DNA of 64,000 nucleotides from an uncultured Erythrobacter sp. (GTDB taxonomy: Bacteria; Pseudomonadota; Alphaproteobacteria; Sphingomonadales; Sphingomonadaceae): positions 744,001 to 808,000 of the forward strand of contig CANNBH010000001.1 of the NCBI GenBank assembly GCA_947502815.1. Reading direction: 5' to 3'. The translations under genes were made by a program, and so were the position numbers. Shown here piece by piece: positions 51,408 through 60,318 of this stretch (position 1 is its first letter; each line of letters starts with the position of its first letter). The notes below the pieces were generated by a model. It searched no databases. It had not been told where the DNA came from and saw only the letters and a program-made list of their open reading frames with translations.

Positions 51408-52610
51408 ATGCGTGAAGCTGCAATCGTATCAACGGCGCGCACAGGGGTCGGCAAAGCCTATCGCGGTGCCTTTAACGACACCGAAGCGCCGGTCCTATCA
51501 TCGCATGTCATCGACGCCGCGCTTGATCGTGCGGGCGTTGATCCTGAGCGGGTGGACGATGTGTATTTGGGCGTCGGTAACCATTGGAACACGCAGAGCT
51601 ATAACCTCGGGCGGCTTAGCGTCCATGGCTCCAGGCTTCCCGATACGGTTGGCGGGTTTACGCTTGATCGAAAGTGTTCCTCCGGCCTCAACGCCATCGC
51701 GCTCGCGGCGCGAGGGATCATGTGTGATGAGATCGATTGCGCTGTGGCCGGCGGGATGGAGAGCATCTCGCTCACCCTTAACAAGCACGCGCCGCAATTT
51801 CGCAATCGTTCCGAATTTATCAAAGCCGCTGATCCGACCGCTTACATGGCGATGATCGAGACGGCTGAAATCGTTGCAGAGCGGTACGGCATATCGCGTG
51901 AGGAACAGGACCAGTTTGCCGCCAGCAGCCAGCAAAAAGCGGCCGTAGCTCGCGCCGCCGGCAAGTTCGATGACGAAATCGCTCCAATCACTGTGAGCAA
52001 GGCGTTGTACGACAAGGAAGGCAACGAAACTGGCAAGGAAGAGCTGACGCTTTCAGCCGATGAGGGCATCCGTGAAGGGACGACCTACGAGGGACTCTCG
52101 GGCCTGAAGCCGGTGTTTAAGGGCGGGATCGAGATCGCCGAAGGGCAGCACATCACCGCTGGCAATGCGAGCCAATTGTCCGATGGCGCATCGGCGCAGG
52201 TGGTGATGGACTTGGCCACTGCACAAAAGGAAAACCTGCCAGTTCTGGGCGTTTATCGAGGTTTTCAAGTGGCGGGCTGCGGGGCCGATGAAATGGGCAT
52301 TGGGCCCGTCTTCGCGATCCCGAAGCTGCTTGATCGTGCGGGGCTGACAATTGCTGATATCGACCTCTTTGAGATCAACGAAGCGTTCGCCAGCCAGGCT
52401 GTGTACTGCCAGAAAAAGCTCGGCATTGATCCGGCAAAACTCAATGTGAACGGCGGCGCTATCGCAATTGGGCATCCTTTCGGAATGACGGGCAGCAGGC
52501 TTGTCGGTCACGCACTGATCGAAGGCAAACGGCGCGGGGCCAAATATGTTGTGATTTCGATGTGCGTCGCCGGCGGTATGGGTGCAGCAGGCCTGTTCGA
52601 GGTTGCCTGA
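51408..52610 (+). CDS. Acetyl-CoA acyltransferase (thiolase), second copy
   Basis: This 400 aa thiolase has [20 protein letters not shown] at the start, the nucleophile in [20 protein letters not shown] near residue 89, [20 protein letters not shown] near 324, [20 protein letters not shown] with the catalytic histidine near 354, and [19 protein letters not shown] at the end. It is distinct from fadA6 and resembles generic or FadA5-like thiolases. It starts five bases after the isomerase and ends one base before fadD3. It may cleave a side-chain or ring-derived 3-ketoacyl-CoA. Confidence 0.85.
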   Translation: MREAAIVSTARTGVGKAYRGAFNDTEAPVLSSHVIDAALDRAGVDPERVDDVYLGVGNHWNTQSYNLGRLSVHGSRLPDTVGGFTLDRKCSSGLNAIALAARGIMCDEIDCAVAGGMESISLTLNKHAPQFRNRSEFIKAADPTAYMAMIETAEIVAERYGISREEQDQFAASSQQKAAVARAAGKFDDEIAPITVSKALYDKEGNETGKEELTLSADEGIREGTTYEGLSGLKPVFKGGIEIAEGQHITAGNASQLSDGASAQVVMDLATAQKENLPVLGVYRGFQVAGCGADEMGIGPVFAIPKLLDRAGLTIADIDLFEINEAFASQAVYCQKKLGIDPAKLNVNGGAIAIGHPFGMTGSRLVGHALIEGKRRGAKYVVISMCVAGGMGAAGLFEVA

Positions 52611-52611
52611 T

Positions 52612-54180
52612 ATGGGTGATGCGCAGACAAATTGGCCTCGGCCCGAAGGCATGCCAGGCACAATCCCTCATCTGGCTGAGGCTGCTGCATCGGCCATTGG
52701 CGATCTGCCGGCGATTATCGAACACGGCAACACCTGGACCTATGCCGAATTGTGGCATCATGTTCGCGCGACTGCGTCTGCGTTCTTGAAATCGGGTGTG
52801 AATCACGGCGACCGCATCGCGATTTGGGCCCCGAATTCGCGTGAGTGGATCGTTGCGGCTATCGCTGCGATGACGGTGGGAGCGGCCATTGTCCCGCTCA
52901 ACACGCGGCTAAAAGGGCGCGAAGCGGGAGATATCCTTAGGCGGACCGACACGCGATTGCTCATCACCGTGAGCGAATTTTTGGGCACGGATTACTCGGC
53001 CCTGATCGCGCAAGAAGACCTGCCCAAGCTTGAGCGAACAATCCTGCTTGACCGCGACTGGGACGCTTTCGTTAACGAGGGCAAGGGCGCGGACGATGGG
53101 GCGGTCACGCAGGCTTTGACAGCGCTAAAACCCGGCGATGTCTCTGACATCATGTTTACCAGCGGCACCACCGGAGCGCCCAAAGGCGTCATTTCAACCC
53201 ATGACCGGATTGTCCCGATGTTCCGCCATTGGGTCGAAGTCATGGGCCTGAAAAAGGGCGAGCGCTATCTCATCATCAACCCCTTCTTTCACAGCTTTGG
53301 TTTCAAAGCCGGTTGGGTCGCCGCCATGACGGCAGGCGCGGTCATATTGCCGATGGCTAGTTTTGATGTCCCGCAAGTTATTCGCCATATCGAAGAAGAT
53401 AATATCAATTTTCTCCCTGGCCCTCCGACTATCTACCAATCGCTGTTGGAGGCCAAAGCAGAGTACAGTTTCGATACATCAAGCCTGCGCGGCGCGGCCA
53501 CTGGCGCTGCGAGTGTCCCGCCAGAATTGATCCGCCGTATGCGCAGCGAACTCGGATTGGTTGATACAGTTACCGCCTATGGCATGACCGAATGTTCGAC
53601 CATCACCTCGTGCAGGCGGGGAGACGATGCAGAATTGATCGCAACCAGCGTCGGCAAAGCGATACCGGGATTGGAAGTTCGCATAACCGATGAAGCGGGC
53701 GGCGAGGTGCCTTCGGGCGAAAGCGGAGAGATCCACGTTCGCGGATACGGCGTGATGGCAGGTTATCTGGACGATCCAGAGGCCACCTCGGAAGCGATTG
53801 ATGCCGATGGCTGGTTGCATACCGGGGATGTCGGCGTGATGGATGTAGATGGCTATGTCCGCATTACTGACCGGCTCAAAGACATGTACATTTCAGGCGG
53901 CTTCAACTGCTATCCCGCCGAGGTCGAAAAATTGCTTTCAGAGCACCCGGCGGTTGGCATGGTTGCGGTCATCGGCATTCCGGACGAACGCATGGGAGAG
54001 ATCGGCAAGGCCTATATTGTCCCAAGACCGGGCACAAATCCGGACGCAACTGACCTTGCAGCTTGGTCGCGCGAGAACATGGCGAATTACAAGGTTCCGC
54101 GTCAGTTCGAGATCGTCGATAGCCTGCCGCTCAATGCGTCTGGCAAAGTGCTCAAGACCGAACTTCGCAAGAGTTCCTAG
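52612..54180 (+). CDS. fadD3: HIP-CoA ligase (acyl-CoA synthetase)
   Basis: This 522 aa ANL-superfamily ligase has the phosphate-binding loop IMFTSGTTGAPKGVIST near residue 179, VTAYGMTECSTITSC near 320, and the C-terminal hinge and lysine region ADGWLHTGDVGVMDVDGYV, ITDRLKDMYISGGFNCYPAE, with LNASGKVLKTELRK at the end. Sequence and position match FadD3, which activates HIP with CoA, the entry step of C/D-ring breakdown. ATG at 52612 follows the thiolase stop by one base; the in-frame ATG at 52582 lies within the thiolase. It ends the 17.4 kb plus-strand operon. Confidence 0.88.
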   Translation: MGDAQTNWPRPEGMPGTIPHLAEAAASAIGDLPAIIEHGNTWTYAELWHHVRATASAFLKSGVNHGDRIAIWAPNSREWIVAAIAAMTVGAAIVPLNTRLKGREAGDILRRTDTRLLITVSEFLGTDYSALIAQEDLPKLERTILLDRDWDAFVNEGKGADDGAVTQALTALKPGDVSDIMFTSGTTGAPKGVISTHDRIVPMFRHWVEVMGLKKGERYLIINPFFHSFGFKAGWVAAMTAGAVILPMASFDVPQVIRHIEEDNINFLPGPPTIYQSLLEAKAEYSFDTSSLRGAATGAASVPPELIRRMRSELGLVDTVTAYGMTECSTITSCRRGDDAELIATSVGKAIPGLEVRITDEAGGEVPSGESGEIHVRGYGVMAGYLDDPEATSEAIDADGWLHTGDVGVMDVDGYVRITDRLKDMYISGGFNCYPAEVEKLLSEHPAVGMVAVIGIPDERMGEIGKAYIVPRPGTNPDATDLAAWSRENMANYKVPRQFEIVDSLPLNASGKVLKTELRKSS

Positions 54181-54676
54181 CAGTCGGTGTCGTTGCATCT
54201 GGATTGCAGCTTCTTGTCGATCCGAGCCAGCGGCATCGCAAAACCATGGCATTGCGCGGTGTTCAATGTTGAACTCTTGATACTTGGAGAACAGCCTCCA
54301 AAGGTGCTCGTCGATTTCCTCTTGGGGGTAATAAAGCGAGTGATGGCTCTCGTGACCGTGTTCCGATGCGCGTTTCATTGCTGCATCGCCGTCATCAACG
54401 CCGAAAAAGACATTCAAAACCCCTTAACCTCTGTGTGCGAGAAATTGCGAAACCGCGCTGCCTTTCTTGCGGTGCACACATAGCTTTGCGAGAAGACTAT
54501 CTTTACCAGCTTAGCCCAAATCTGAGAGGAACTGGGCACCTGTCGGCCGCATTACAATCACTTCGGGCCCACTTAAACCTGGGAAATGGAACCCCTGCTC
54601 GTCCCCCGTCAGCATCGATGTAATACGGAAGTTATAAGGCTGTTCGTAGATCAGTGTAACCTGAGCTGCCTTTCAA
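54181..54676. other. Intergenic stretch without a convincing gene
   Basis: About 500 bases between fadD3 and the convergent Nudix gene. A minus-strand frame starts at 54417 (MNVFFGVDDGDAAMKRASEH) and continues into the 3' end of fadD3, but it matches nothing I recognise and its overlap is implausible. It could contain a gene remnant. No clear terminator was found. Confidence 0.4.
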
Positions 54677-55207
54677 TCAGTGCTCCTCGATCATACCAAC
54701 GAAATGACCAAAGGCATTTGTGACGGAGCGGTATGTTGACTGCTTGAATGGCGCAGCTAAATGCTCCAGTTTTGCCGCCGACACCCATTTCCATTCATAA
54801 AATCCAGACCCGTTATCGGCGTTGATATTAACAACATGATCGGAACCTAGCAGCGTAGCAAGAAACCAGATTTGCCGCTGTCCCTTGTAGCGGCCATTCC
54901 ATGGGTCCCCCTCCAATGGAGCTGGCAGGTCGCAATACAGTTCCTTGCTGTGCTGCAGAACGATGTGCACATCCTGCGAACGCAACCCGATTTCTTCATT
55001 CAGCTCTCGCATCGCCGCAGATTTGGGATCCGCTCTTTCGTCGATACCGCGCTGCGGCATCTGCCACCAATCGGCACCATCGCTCGAAGCTTCCGGTTCA
55101 TCAATTCGCTTACCGACAAACGCGTCGCCATGCATGTTAACGAGCATGATCCCCACACCCGGACGATAATCATCGGGGTTGCGATCATTGGAGCTGGCCG
55201 GGGTCAT
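54677..55207 (-). CDS. Nudix hydrolase, RppH-like RNA pyrophosphohydrolase
   Basis: This 176 aa Nudix protein has the RppH layout: YRPGVGIMLVNMHGDAFVGK near residue 14, DWWQMPQRGIDE near 45, the Nudix helix AAMRELNEEIGLRS near 63, and GQRQIWFLATLL near 108. RppH removes pyrophosphate from mRNA 5' ends to start decay. The Nudix box is slightly unusual: the glycine before GIDE is arginine and the first acidic position after the loop is alanine, although the metal-binding REL..EE is intact. It is convergent with fadD3 and appears to be a housekeeping gene between catabolic clusters. Confidence 0.78.
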   Translation of the reverse strand: MTPASSNDRNPDDYRPGVGIMLVNMHGDAFVGKRIDEPEASSDGADWWQMPQRGIDERADPKSAAMRELNEEIGLRSQDVHIVLQHSKELYCDLPAPLEGDPWNGRYKGQRQIWFLATLLGSDHVVNINADNGSGFYEWKWVSAAKLEHLAAPFKQSTYRSVTNAFGHFVGMIEEH

Positions 55208-55502
55208 CTGTTCTTCCTGCGTTTAATTATTTATATCGGGTGCGATGCGGGAACATAAGGCCGTATTCGCCTTGGGGAATCCGTAGCTACGCCCGCCCGT
55301 GAATTGTGCCGGAAACCGCGATCTAACGCATCCACCACTGTTTATAAAGATAAAAGGGGGTAGCGGCCTGTGTGCGCTTCCTCATTTTTGTTGATGTCAC
55401 CCTGAGGCGTCTGTCATTACGTCTAAAATTGAAGCCAAGCGGCATTCCGAAGTCGAGCGAATTTTCGAAAAGCTGTTTCATCTGCCAGACAAGTGAGCCG
55501 CG

Positions 55503-56447
55503 CTAGGGCAACGGCACATCCGTGCCGGAAAGTTCGATGATGCGCCTTAGAACGCGTTTGGTCTCGGCCAGTTCAGCAGGGGTAAAGTGATCGGCCAGGT
55601 CAGCCTCGAAAGCCTGCCCATAGGCCAGCGTTTCGATAAACAGTTTGCGGCCATCTTCGACTAGCGCATATCCACCACCATGCTCCTGCCTGATAAGGCC
55701 GCGACACACCATATTGCCAAGCAGGTCATCGCCCGGGCTATGGCCGGTATGGGCGAGGCGTTGTGCGAGGTCATGCCGGGTCAGCGGCGCTTCCATACTG
55801 AGCACGGCGAGCGTCAGATAGTGATCCATAGTGGCGTCGCAGGCGGCGAGTTTCTCACGAACCGGACGCGATGTCTGGAAGTGGGCACGTGAGATGAGAT
55901 AGAATAGAAAATCATCGCTGAATTTTCCGCTTTCGATATCAACCGATGCTTGTTCTGGCGGCTTGTCCCGCGGTCGCCGCTCGGCATAGCGGCCTCCATG
56001 GAACAACAGCGGTGCAACATCGCGCGTTTCGTAAGCGACAACTTCACCAACGAAGATGATATGGTCTCCACCGTCATATTGATGCCGTGTGCGACATTCG
56101 AATAGCGCGGCATGATCAGTAAATACAGGTGATCCTAGACGGCCCTCGGACCAAAGGACGTCGGCGAATTTATCCTGGCCGGAACGTGCGAAGCGGTTCG
56201 ATAACCCTTCCTGTGATGCTGCAAGGATGTGGATGGCAAAATGGCCACTGTCGCAAAACGCTTCGCGCGAGAGGCTGTTTTTGCCGAGCGACCACAGCAC
56301 AAGCGGCGGGTCGAGGCTTACGGAATTAAAACTGCTTGCGGTGACGCCTACGGGATTGTTCACAGCATCCATGGTCGTCGCGATGGTAACACCTGTGGCA
56401 AAGCACCCAAGTGCATTTCGAAAATCCTTGCGTGCATCATCGTGCAT
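55503..56447 (-). CDS. hsaB: HsaB-type flavin reductase fused to a MarR-like domain
   Basis: Residues 1-170 of this 314 aa protein form a flavin reductase domain (DFRNALGCFATGVTIATTMD, GVTASSFNSVSLDPPLVLWS, HFAIHILAASQEGLSNRFAR, GGDHIIFVGEVVAYETRDVA). Residues of about 195-314 form a winged helix of MarR type (LTRHDLAQRLAHTG, DDLLGNMVCRGLIRQEHGGG, and an acidic helical tail). The same architecture is known for the C1 reductase of Acinetobacter p-hydroxyphenylacetate hydroxylase, where the MarR-like part binds substrate and controls the reductase. It is the likely FADH2/FMNH2 supplier for HsaA, although it is 20 kb from hsaA. The motif at 56558-56590 lies about 110 bases upstream. Confidence 0.82.
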   Translation of the reverse strand: MHDDARKDFRNALGCFATGVTIATTMDAVNNPVGVTASSFNSVSLDPPLVLWSLGKNSLSREAFCDSGHFAIHILAASQEGLSNRFARSGQDKFADVLWSEGRLGSPVFTDHAALFECRTRHQYDGGDHIIFVGEVVAYETRDVAPLLFHGGRYAERRPRDKPPEQASVDIESGKFSDDFLFYLISRAHFQTSRPVREKLAACDATMDHYLTLAVLSMEAPLTRHDLAQRLAHTGHSPGDDLLGNMVCRGLIRQEHGGGYALVEDGRKLFIETLAYGQAFEADLADHFTPAELAETKRVLRRIIELSGTDVPLP

Positions 56448-56557
56448 GGCTTTCCCCCTTTTATTGCAGAGCGATCTTTGGCAGCATTCACTGATGGCAT
56501 TGGTCGCTGTGGTGCGATTTCATCAGATAAAATAGATGATGCCTGCCCAGACTAGTA

Positions 56558-56590
56558 TTTTGCGTAGAAGAGTTTCAATAATACGCAAAA
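56558..56590. promoter_or_regulatory. TGCGTA/TACGCA inverted motif, site C
   Basis: TTTTGCGTA (56558-56566) and TACGCAAAA (56582-56590) form perfect nine-base arms around a 15-base spacer, upstream of the flavin reductase gene. This is the best copy of the motif in the window. The rest of 56448-56680 shows nothing else. Confidence 0.55.
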
Positions 56591-56680
56591 ATGCTGACCA
56601 CTCATAGATCGTCGCAAATCCAGTCTATAATGGCAGTTTGCATTGGCTTTCTATCAAGCGGCCTTGCATCTTTGGCGAAT

Positions 56681-56712
56681 GAAAAGAGGGGGAAGCGCTT
56701 GCCGCGCTTCCC
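56681..56712 (-). terminator. Rho-independent terminator of the second TonB receptor
   Basis: GGGAAGCGC (56690-56698) and GCGCTTCCC (56704-56712) form a perfect nine-base-pair stem around a five-base loop, about 36 bases after the receptor stop. On the minus strand it is followed by CCTCTTTTC, a T-rich tail. Confidence 0.75.
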
Positions 56713-56747
56713 ACCTTCAATTTGGTTTCATATGTTTGTGAACTGTC

Positions 56748-59213
56748 TCAGAAATTATAGCTAAGAGTCAGGCCAAGCTCACGCGGCGTCGTCACGTTCA
56801 CCGTGCGATAACCGGAGTCGAAAGCTCCATCGATTGTTGCCGCGATTGTCTGCGTTCCCAATGAGATATTTGTGATCCGTTTTTGATTGAGCAGATTTTT
56901 GGCAAACATGGTCACCGTCCAATCACCATCATTGCTGCGAACACCTGCAAACAGATTGATGTTCAACCGGTCGCGATAATCAAACTGCGAAAGCTCCGAG
57001 AAAAAGCCCGGGCGATAGGTCCACAAGGTCGAGACATACGGCGTAACGTCATTGAGCGGAATACGCACTTCCGTGCTGCCCGAGGCATTGAAATCGGGCA
57101 CTTCGGCAAGCCGGTCGTCCGAAACGCAGAAGCTTACATTGCCATCGCCCGTCACAGAGGGAGTGCCATCCTGATTGGGTGAGCCGGTGCCAGCAAAATC
57201 ATTGCACGGCAAAGCTGCATCGTCATAGCGCGCATTGGCATAGGCTAAATTCAGGCCGATATCCCAATTGGATGTAATTGAGCCGGAGAATGAGCCTTCG
57301 ATGCCCTGAACTGTTGCATCGCCATTGAAGTTAAAATCGAAGAATCCGTTTTGCCCGCCTGGATTTTCGGGTGCATCGAAAAAGATGTTACTGAAACGGG
57401 AAAGGAACCCGTCGAATTCCTGATAGAATGCCGCGATGCTGAACCGCAGATCACCGTTCAGCAAAGTTCCCTTCGTACCAATTTCATAAGAATTGGTGCG
57501 TTCGCTATCGGAGCGCACCAGATCATCGGAAATGCCCGCCGGAGTCGCGACACCAGTGGTTGGTGCACGGAAGGAGGTGCCGAAGGCGGCATAGACATTG
57601 ATATCCGGCGTGATCGAATAGCCGATATTGAGCCCGCCGGTCCATGGCCGTTCACGGATGTCCTCCAACTCGGGCGGGATACCAGCTATCGGCCCCGACT
57701 CGATGAAACCTTCGGTCGTTATCAATGTCTGCTGTGAGCGGTCAATAATCGAATAACGAACGCCGCCTTCAATGCGCAGCGGTCCGGCAAAGTAGCGAAG
57801 ATAGGCGTTGAACGATGTTGTTTCCTGCGTGACTGGCACGGTTGCAATTGCTGTCAAAGGCAATTCGTTAGGCACAGTGATAAAGGTGCCATTAGGCCCT
57901 AGCGGCGATTGCACGAATGTCGTCGGGTCTACGGCGTAGCTGAAAAGGTTGGAGTTCCGGGTGTTCACTACTGGAGCAGAGCCACCTCCCTTAAGATAAA
58001 ATGCCCCGACACCCCAGCCAAAACCCTCATCATCGTTCGAGGCCAAACGCAATTCGGCTGACCTGTTGCGGAAGGGTACGGTGGTTGAGTCAAACTGGAG
58101 GTAGCCAGGTATGGCATTACCTGTATCAAGATCGCGCGAGTCAAAAGCATCTGTTTGCTGATATGCACCGGCGAAACTTATGGTCATCGCACCAAAATCA
58201 TATTCGGCATTGAGATTGATCAGATGAGTCTCGCGGCTGATGTCACTACCGCCGTCTGCAACGGCGATATAATCGCCTGCTTCGGCAGAAGGACCGGATC
58301 TGACGCTTTCATCCACGGCAAAGGGGCCGCCACCAAAACCGACCGGAACGAAGATAGAGGGCGTTCCGAAAACTTCGCTGTAGATACCAAACGGTGTATT
58401 TCCGTCGCCCACGACCTGCTGATGCTGCCGCAGGTTGGAATCCAGATACTGATATGTCAGATAGGTAGTGAAGTCATCTGTGGGACGCCAACCCAGCGTT
58501 GCGCGAACACTTTCTGTGCGGTTCCTAGACTCTTCATCCAGGACAATATTGGTGACTGCATTGGCCTCATTGCCATCAATCAGTCCGGACAGGCGCACAG
58601 CGAAAGTATCTGACAAGGGCACCGAAACGCCCCCTTGCAAATTGTATCCATCGCGCGATGTCACAGTGCCTGTCGCATAGCCTTCGACAAAATCGAAGTT
58701 GGGGCGACGTGTGCGGATCGTCAACGCCCCGGCAGGAGAGTTGAGACCGCGCAGCAGGCCCTGCGGACCGCGTAGAACTTCGATCTGTTCGATGTCGTAA
58801 ATCGCCGTATAAGCCACCTGCGCATCGATAGGAATTTCGTTGTAGTAGACTTCCACAGCCGGCGAGGTGCCCTGGTCCGGATCGAAGGATACACCGCGCA
58901 ATGTCGTGGTATTTTTGCGAGGATCGTTGTTGCTCAGCTCCAACCCGGGAGACAGCAGCGAGATGTCTTTCACATCGAGAATGCTGAGATCCTCGAGCAA
59001 GTCGCCATCGGCTACATCAACCTGAATCGGCACTTCTTCGAGCGTCCGATCATCGCGTGTCGCAGTGACGACGATCGTTGAAATACCGTCTTCTTCGGCC
59101 GCTTCTGCCGGAACGCTGCTTGAACTGTCCTGCGCAATTGCCGGGCTCGCAAGCGCGAGAATGCTCACATTCGCACCGAATTTGAGCAAGCCTCGTGTGG
59201 TTACCTTTGCCAT
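56748..59213 (-). CDS. TonB-dependent outer-membrane receptor 2 (probable steroid uptake)
   Basis: This 821 aa protein starts at ATG 59213, behind GGGAGAAAAG, with a signal peptide ending near AIAQ (residue 27); the longer frame has no ribosome site and would displace the signal. TonB box-like ISTIVVTATRDD follows. The plug domain carries EEVPIQVDVADGDLLED and IEVLRGPQGLLRGLNSPAGA. A long barrel ends in LGLTLSYNF with the terminal phenylalanine. There is no STN signalling domain. It lies next to the HsaB-like reductase and has the shared TGCGTA-type motif about 75 bases upstream, suggesting coregulation with steroid catabolism and a role in uptake of sterol or bile-acid substrates, which is inference. 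Confidence 0.9.
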   Translation of the reverse strand: MAKVTTRGLLKFGANVSILALASPAIAQDSSSSVPAEAAEEDGISTIVVTATRDDRTLEEVPIQVDVADGDLLEDLSILDVKDISLLSPGLELSNNDPRKNTTTLRGVSFDPDQGTSPAVEVYYNEIPIDAQVAYTAIYDIEQIEVLRGPQGLLRGLNSPAGALTIRTRRPNFDFVEGYATGTVTSRDGYNLQGGVSVPLSDTFAVRLSGLIDGNEANAVTNIVLDEESRNRTESVRATLGWRPTDDFTTYLTYQYLDSNLRQHQQVVGDGNTPFGIYSEVFGTPSIFVPVGFGGGPFAVDESVRSGPSAEAGDYIAVADGGSDISRETHLINLNAEYDFGAMTISFAGAYQQTDAFDSRDLDTGNAIPGYLQFDSTTVPFRNRSAELRLASNDDEGFGWGVGAFYLKGGGSAPVVNTRNSNLFSYAVDPTTFVQSPLGPNGTFITVPNELPLTAIATVPVTQETTSFNAYLRYFAGPLRIEGGVRYSIIDRSQQTLITTEGFIESGPIAGIPPELEDIRERPWTGGLNIGYSITPDINVYAAFGTSFRAPTTGVATPAGISDDLVRSDSERTNSYEIGTKGTLLNGDLRFSIAAFYQEFDGFLSRFSNIFFDAPENPGGQNGFFDFNFNGDATVQGIEGSFSGSITSNWDIGLNLAYANARYDDAALPCNDFAGTGSPNQDGTPSVTGDGNVSFCVSDDRLAEVPDFNASGSTEVRIPLNDVTPYVSTLWTYRPGFFSELSQFDYRDRLNINLFAGVRSNDGDWTVTMFAKNLLNQKRITNISLGTQTIAATIDGAFDSGYRTVNVTTPRELGLTLSYNF

Positions 59214-59288
59214 CTTTTCTCCCATCCCGCCTTTTTCGGCGCCTTTCACCGCGTTTTCTACGGGTCTAATTGAATCAGATTTACCTAA

Positions 59289-59318
59289 TGCGTAAAGATA
59301 GTCAACGAATTTTACGCG
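59289..59318. promoter_or_regulatory. TGCGTA/TACGCA inverted motif, site D
   Basis: GCGTAAA (59290-59296) and TTTACGC (59311-59317) are perfect seven-base arms 14 bases apart, upstream of the second TonB receptor. The spacing between the core pentamers (23 bases) equals that of site A. Confidence 0.5.
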
Positions 59319-59463
59319 ATACGGTGCCCTGAATGCCCATAATATCATTGTTGCGCAGATTCTCGAGTGATTTTGTTGCAGTGCAATAGAAGTTTTGCGG
59401 TGAAGACTATGGGCTATCCAACAAAATAAATTCGCATGAAGAAGGAGAAAAAGGTAGATATGG

Positions 59464-60318
59464 CCTATGTCCTGTTGACGTAAGATTTGATCCAGAGGCG
59501 CACGCTTGGAAGGTTTAGGGAGCTTTCGAAGGAAAGAGCGATTTTGTCGTAGCGGGTTGCGATTCGGCGTGATTGCTTGAGTTTATTGAACATGCGCTCG
59601 ACGCGGTTACGGTCACGATAACGGCGGTAGTCGGGTGGCTCTGGCACTTTGCGGTTCGCTTTCGGCGGTATTATCGGCAGGATGCCGTTCATCAGCAGGC
59701 TTTCGCGGAACCTGTCACTATCGTAACCTTTGTCCGCGAGCGGCGCTTTGGCGCAGGAAGCGGCAGCTCCATAAGCGGTTCGGCTGCCGTGTAATCCGAG
59801 GCCTCACCACCGCTCAGGATGAAGTGAAGAGGTGTCACACCGGGCGTGGACTTTGCGCGTAAAGCCGCAGCGTGATCGAACAAGAGCTTCCTTATAAGTC
59901 CCCCTTTAACGCCCGCAGCCTGCGAATGGCCACGGACACTGGTGCTGTCGGTCATGTGCTGCCAGTCGTCTGTTAGCCCCAAATCGACCAGAGTTTGCAG
60001 CAGCGCGTCCCACACGCCTTGTTCAGCCCATCGCCGAAACCGGACGTAGACCGAGTTCCACTTACCGTATCTTTCATGCATATCGCGCCACGGGCAGCCC
60101 ACCCGCAACACATGCAGCATGCCATTGAGAAAGTGCCTGTTATCCTGTGATGGTCGTGCCCAGCGACCCCGCTCAGGCGGAAGCAGCGGCCCGACCAGTT
60201 CCCACTCCGCATCCGTCAAATCACCACGTCCCATAAATGCCCTCGCAAAAGGCGGCTTTGAATCAGTGAATGACCACTTTGGGAATCCTCATCGAGCTTT
60301 TGTCAACAGAACCTAGGG
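59464..60318 (-). mobile_element. IS5-family insertion sequence
   Basis: About 855 bp bounded by imperfect inverted ends: CCTATGTCCTGTTGAC at the left and, read inward from the right, CCCTAGGTTCTGTTGAC. It encodes a transposase in two overlapping frames on the minus strand. The right end lies inside a reading frame for a SnoaL protein (60319-60758), so the insertion replaced that gene's start. Exact ends are uncertain by a few bases. Confidence 0.8.
59465..60234 (-). CDS. IS5-family transposase, two frames
   Basis: The transposase is encoded by a first frame (60234 down to 59692: MGRGDLTDAEWELVGPLLPP, with DSTSVRGHSQAAGVKGG carrying the first catalytic aspartate) and a second frame reaching 59465. 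The second supplies DKGYDSDRFRESLL with the second aspartate and YRDRNRVERMFNKLKQSRRI with the glutamate. The switch must occur around 59741-59754, near GCGCCAAAGCG, consistent with the programmed frameshift used by many IS5 relatives. A frameshift mutation would look the same, so activity is uncertain. It sits between the receptor promoter and the SnoaL gene. Confidence 0.85.

Noticed and set aside
53938..54417. Minus-strand open frame starting MNVFFGVDDGDAAMKRASEH
   Set aside because: It overlaps the last 240 bases of fadD3 on the other strand and resembles no family I know; coding potential is unconvincing.
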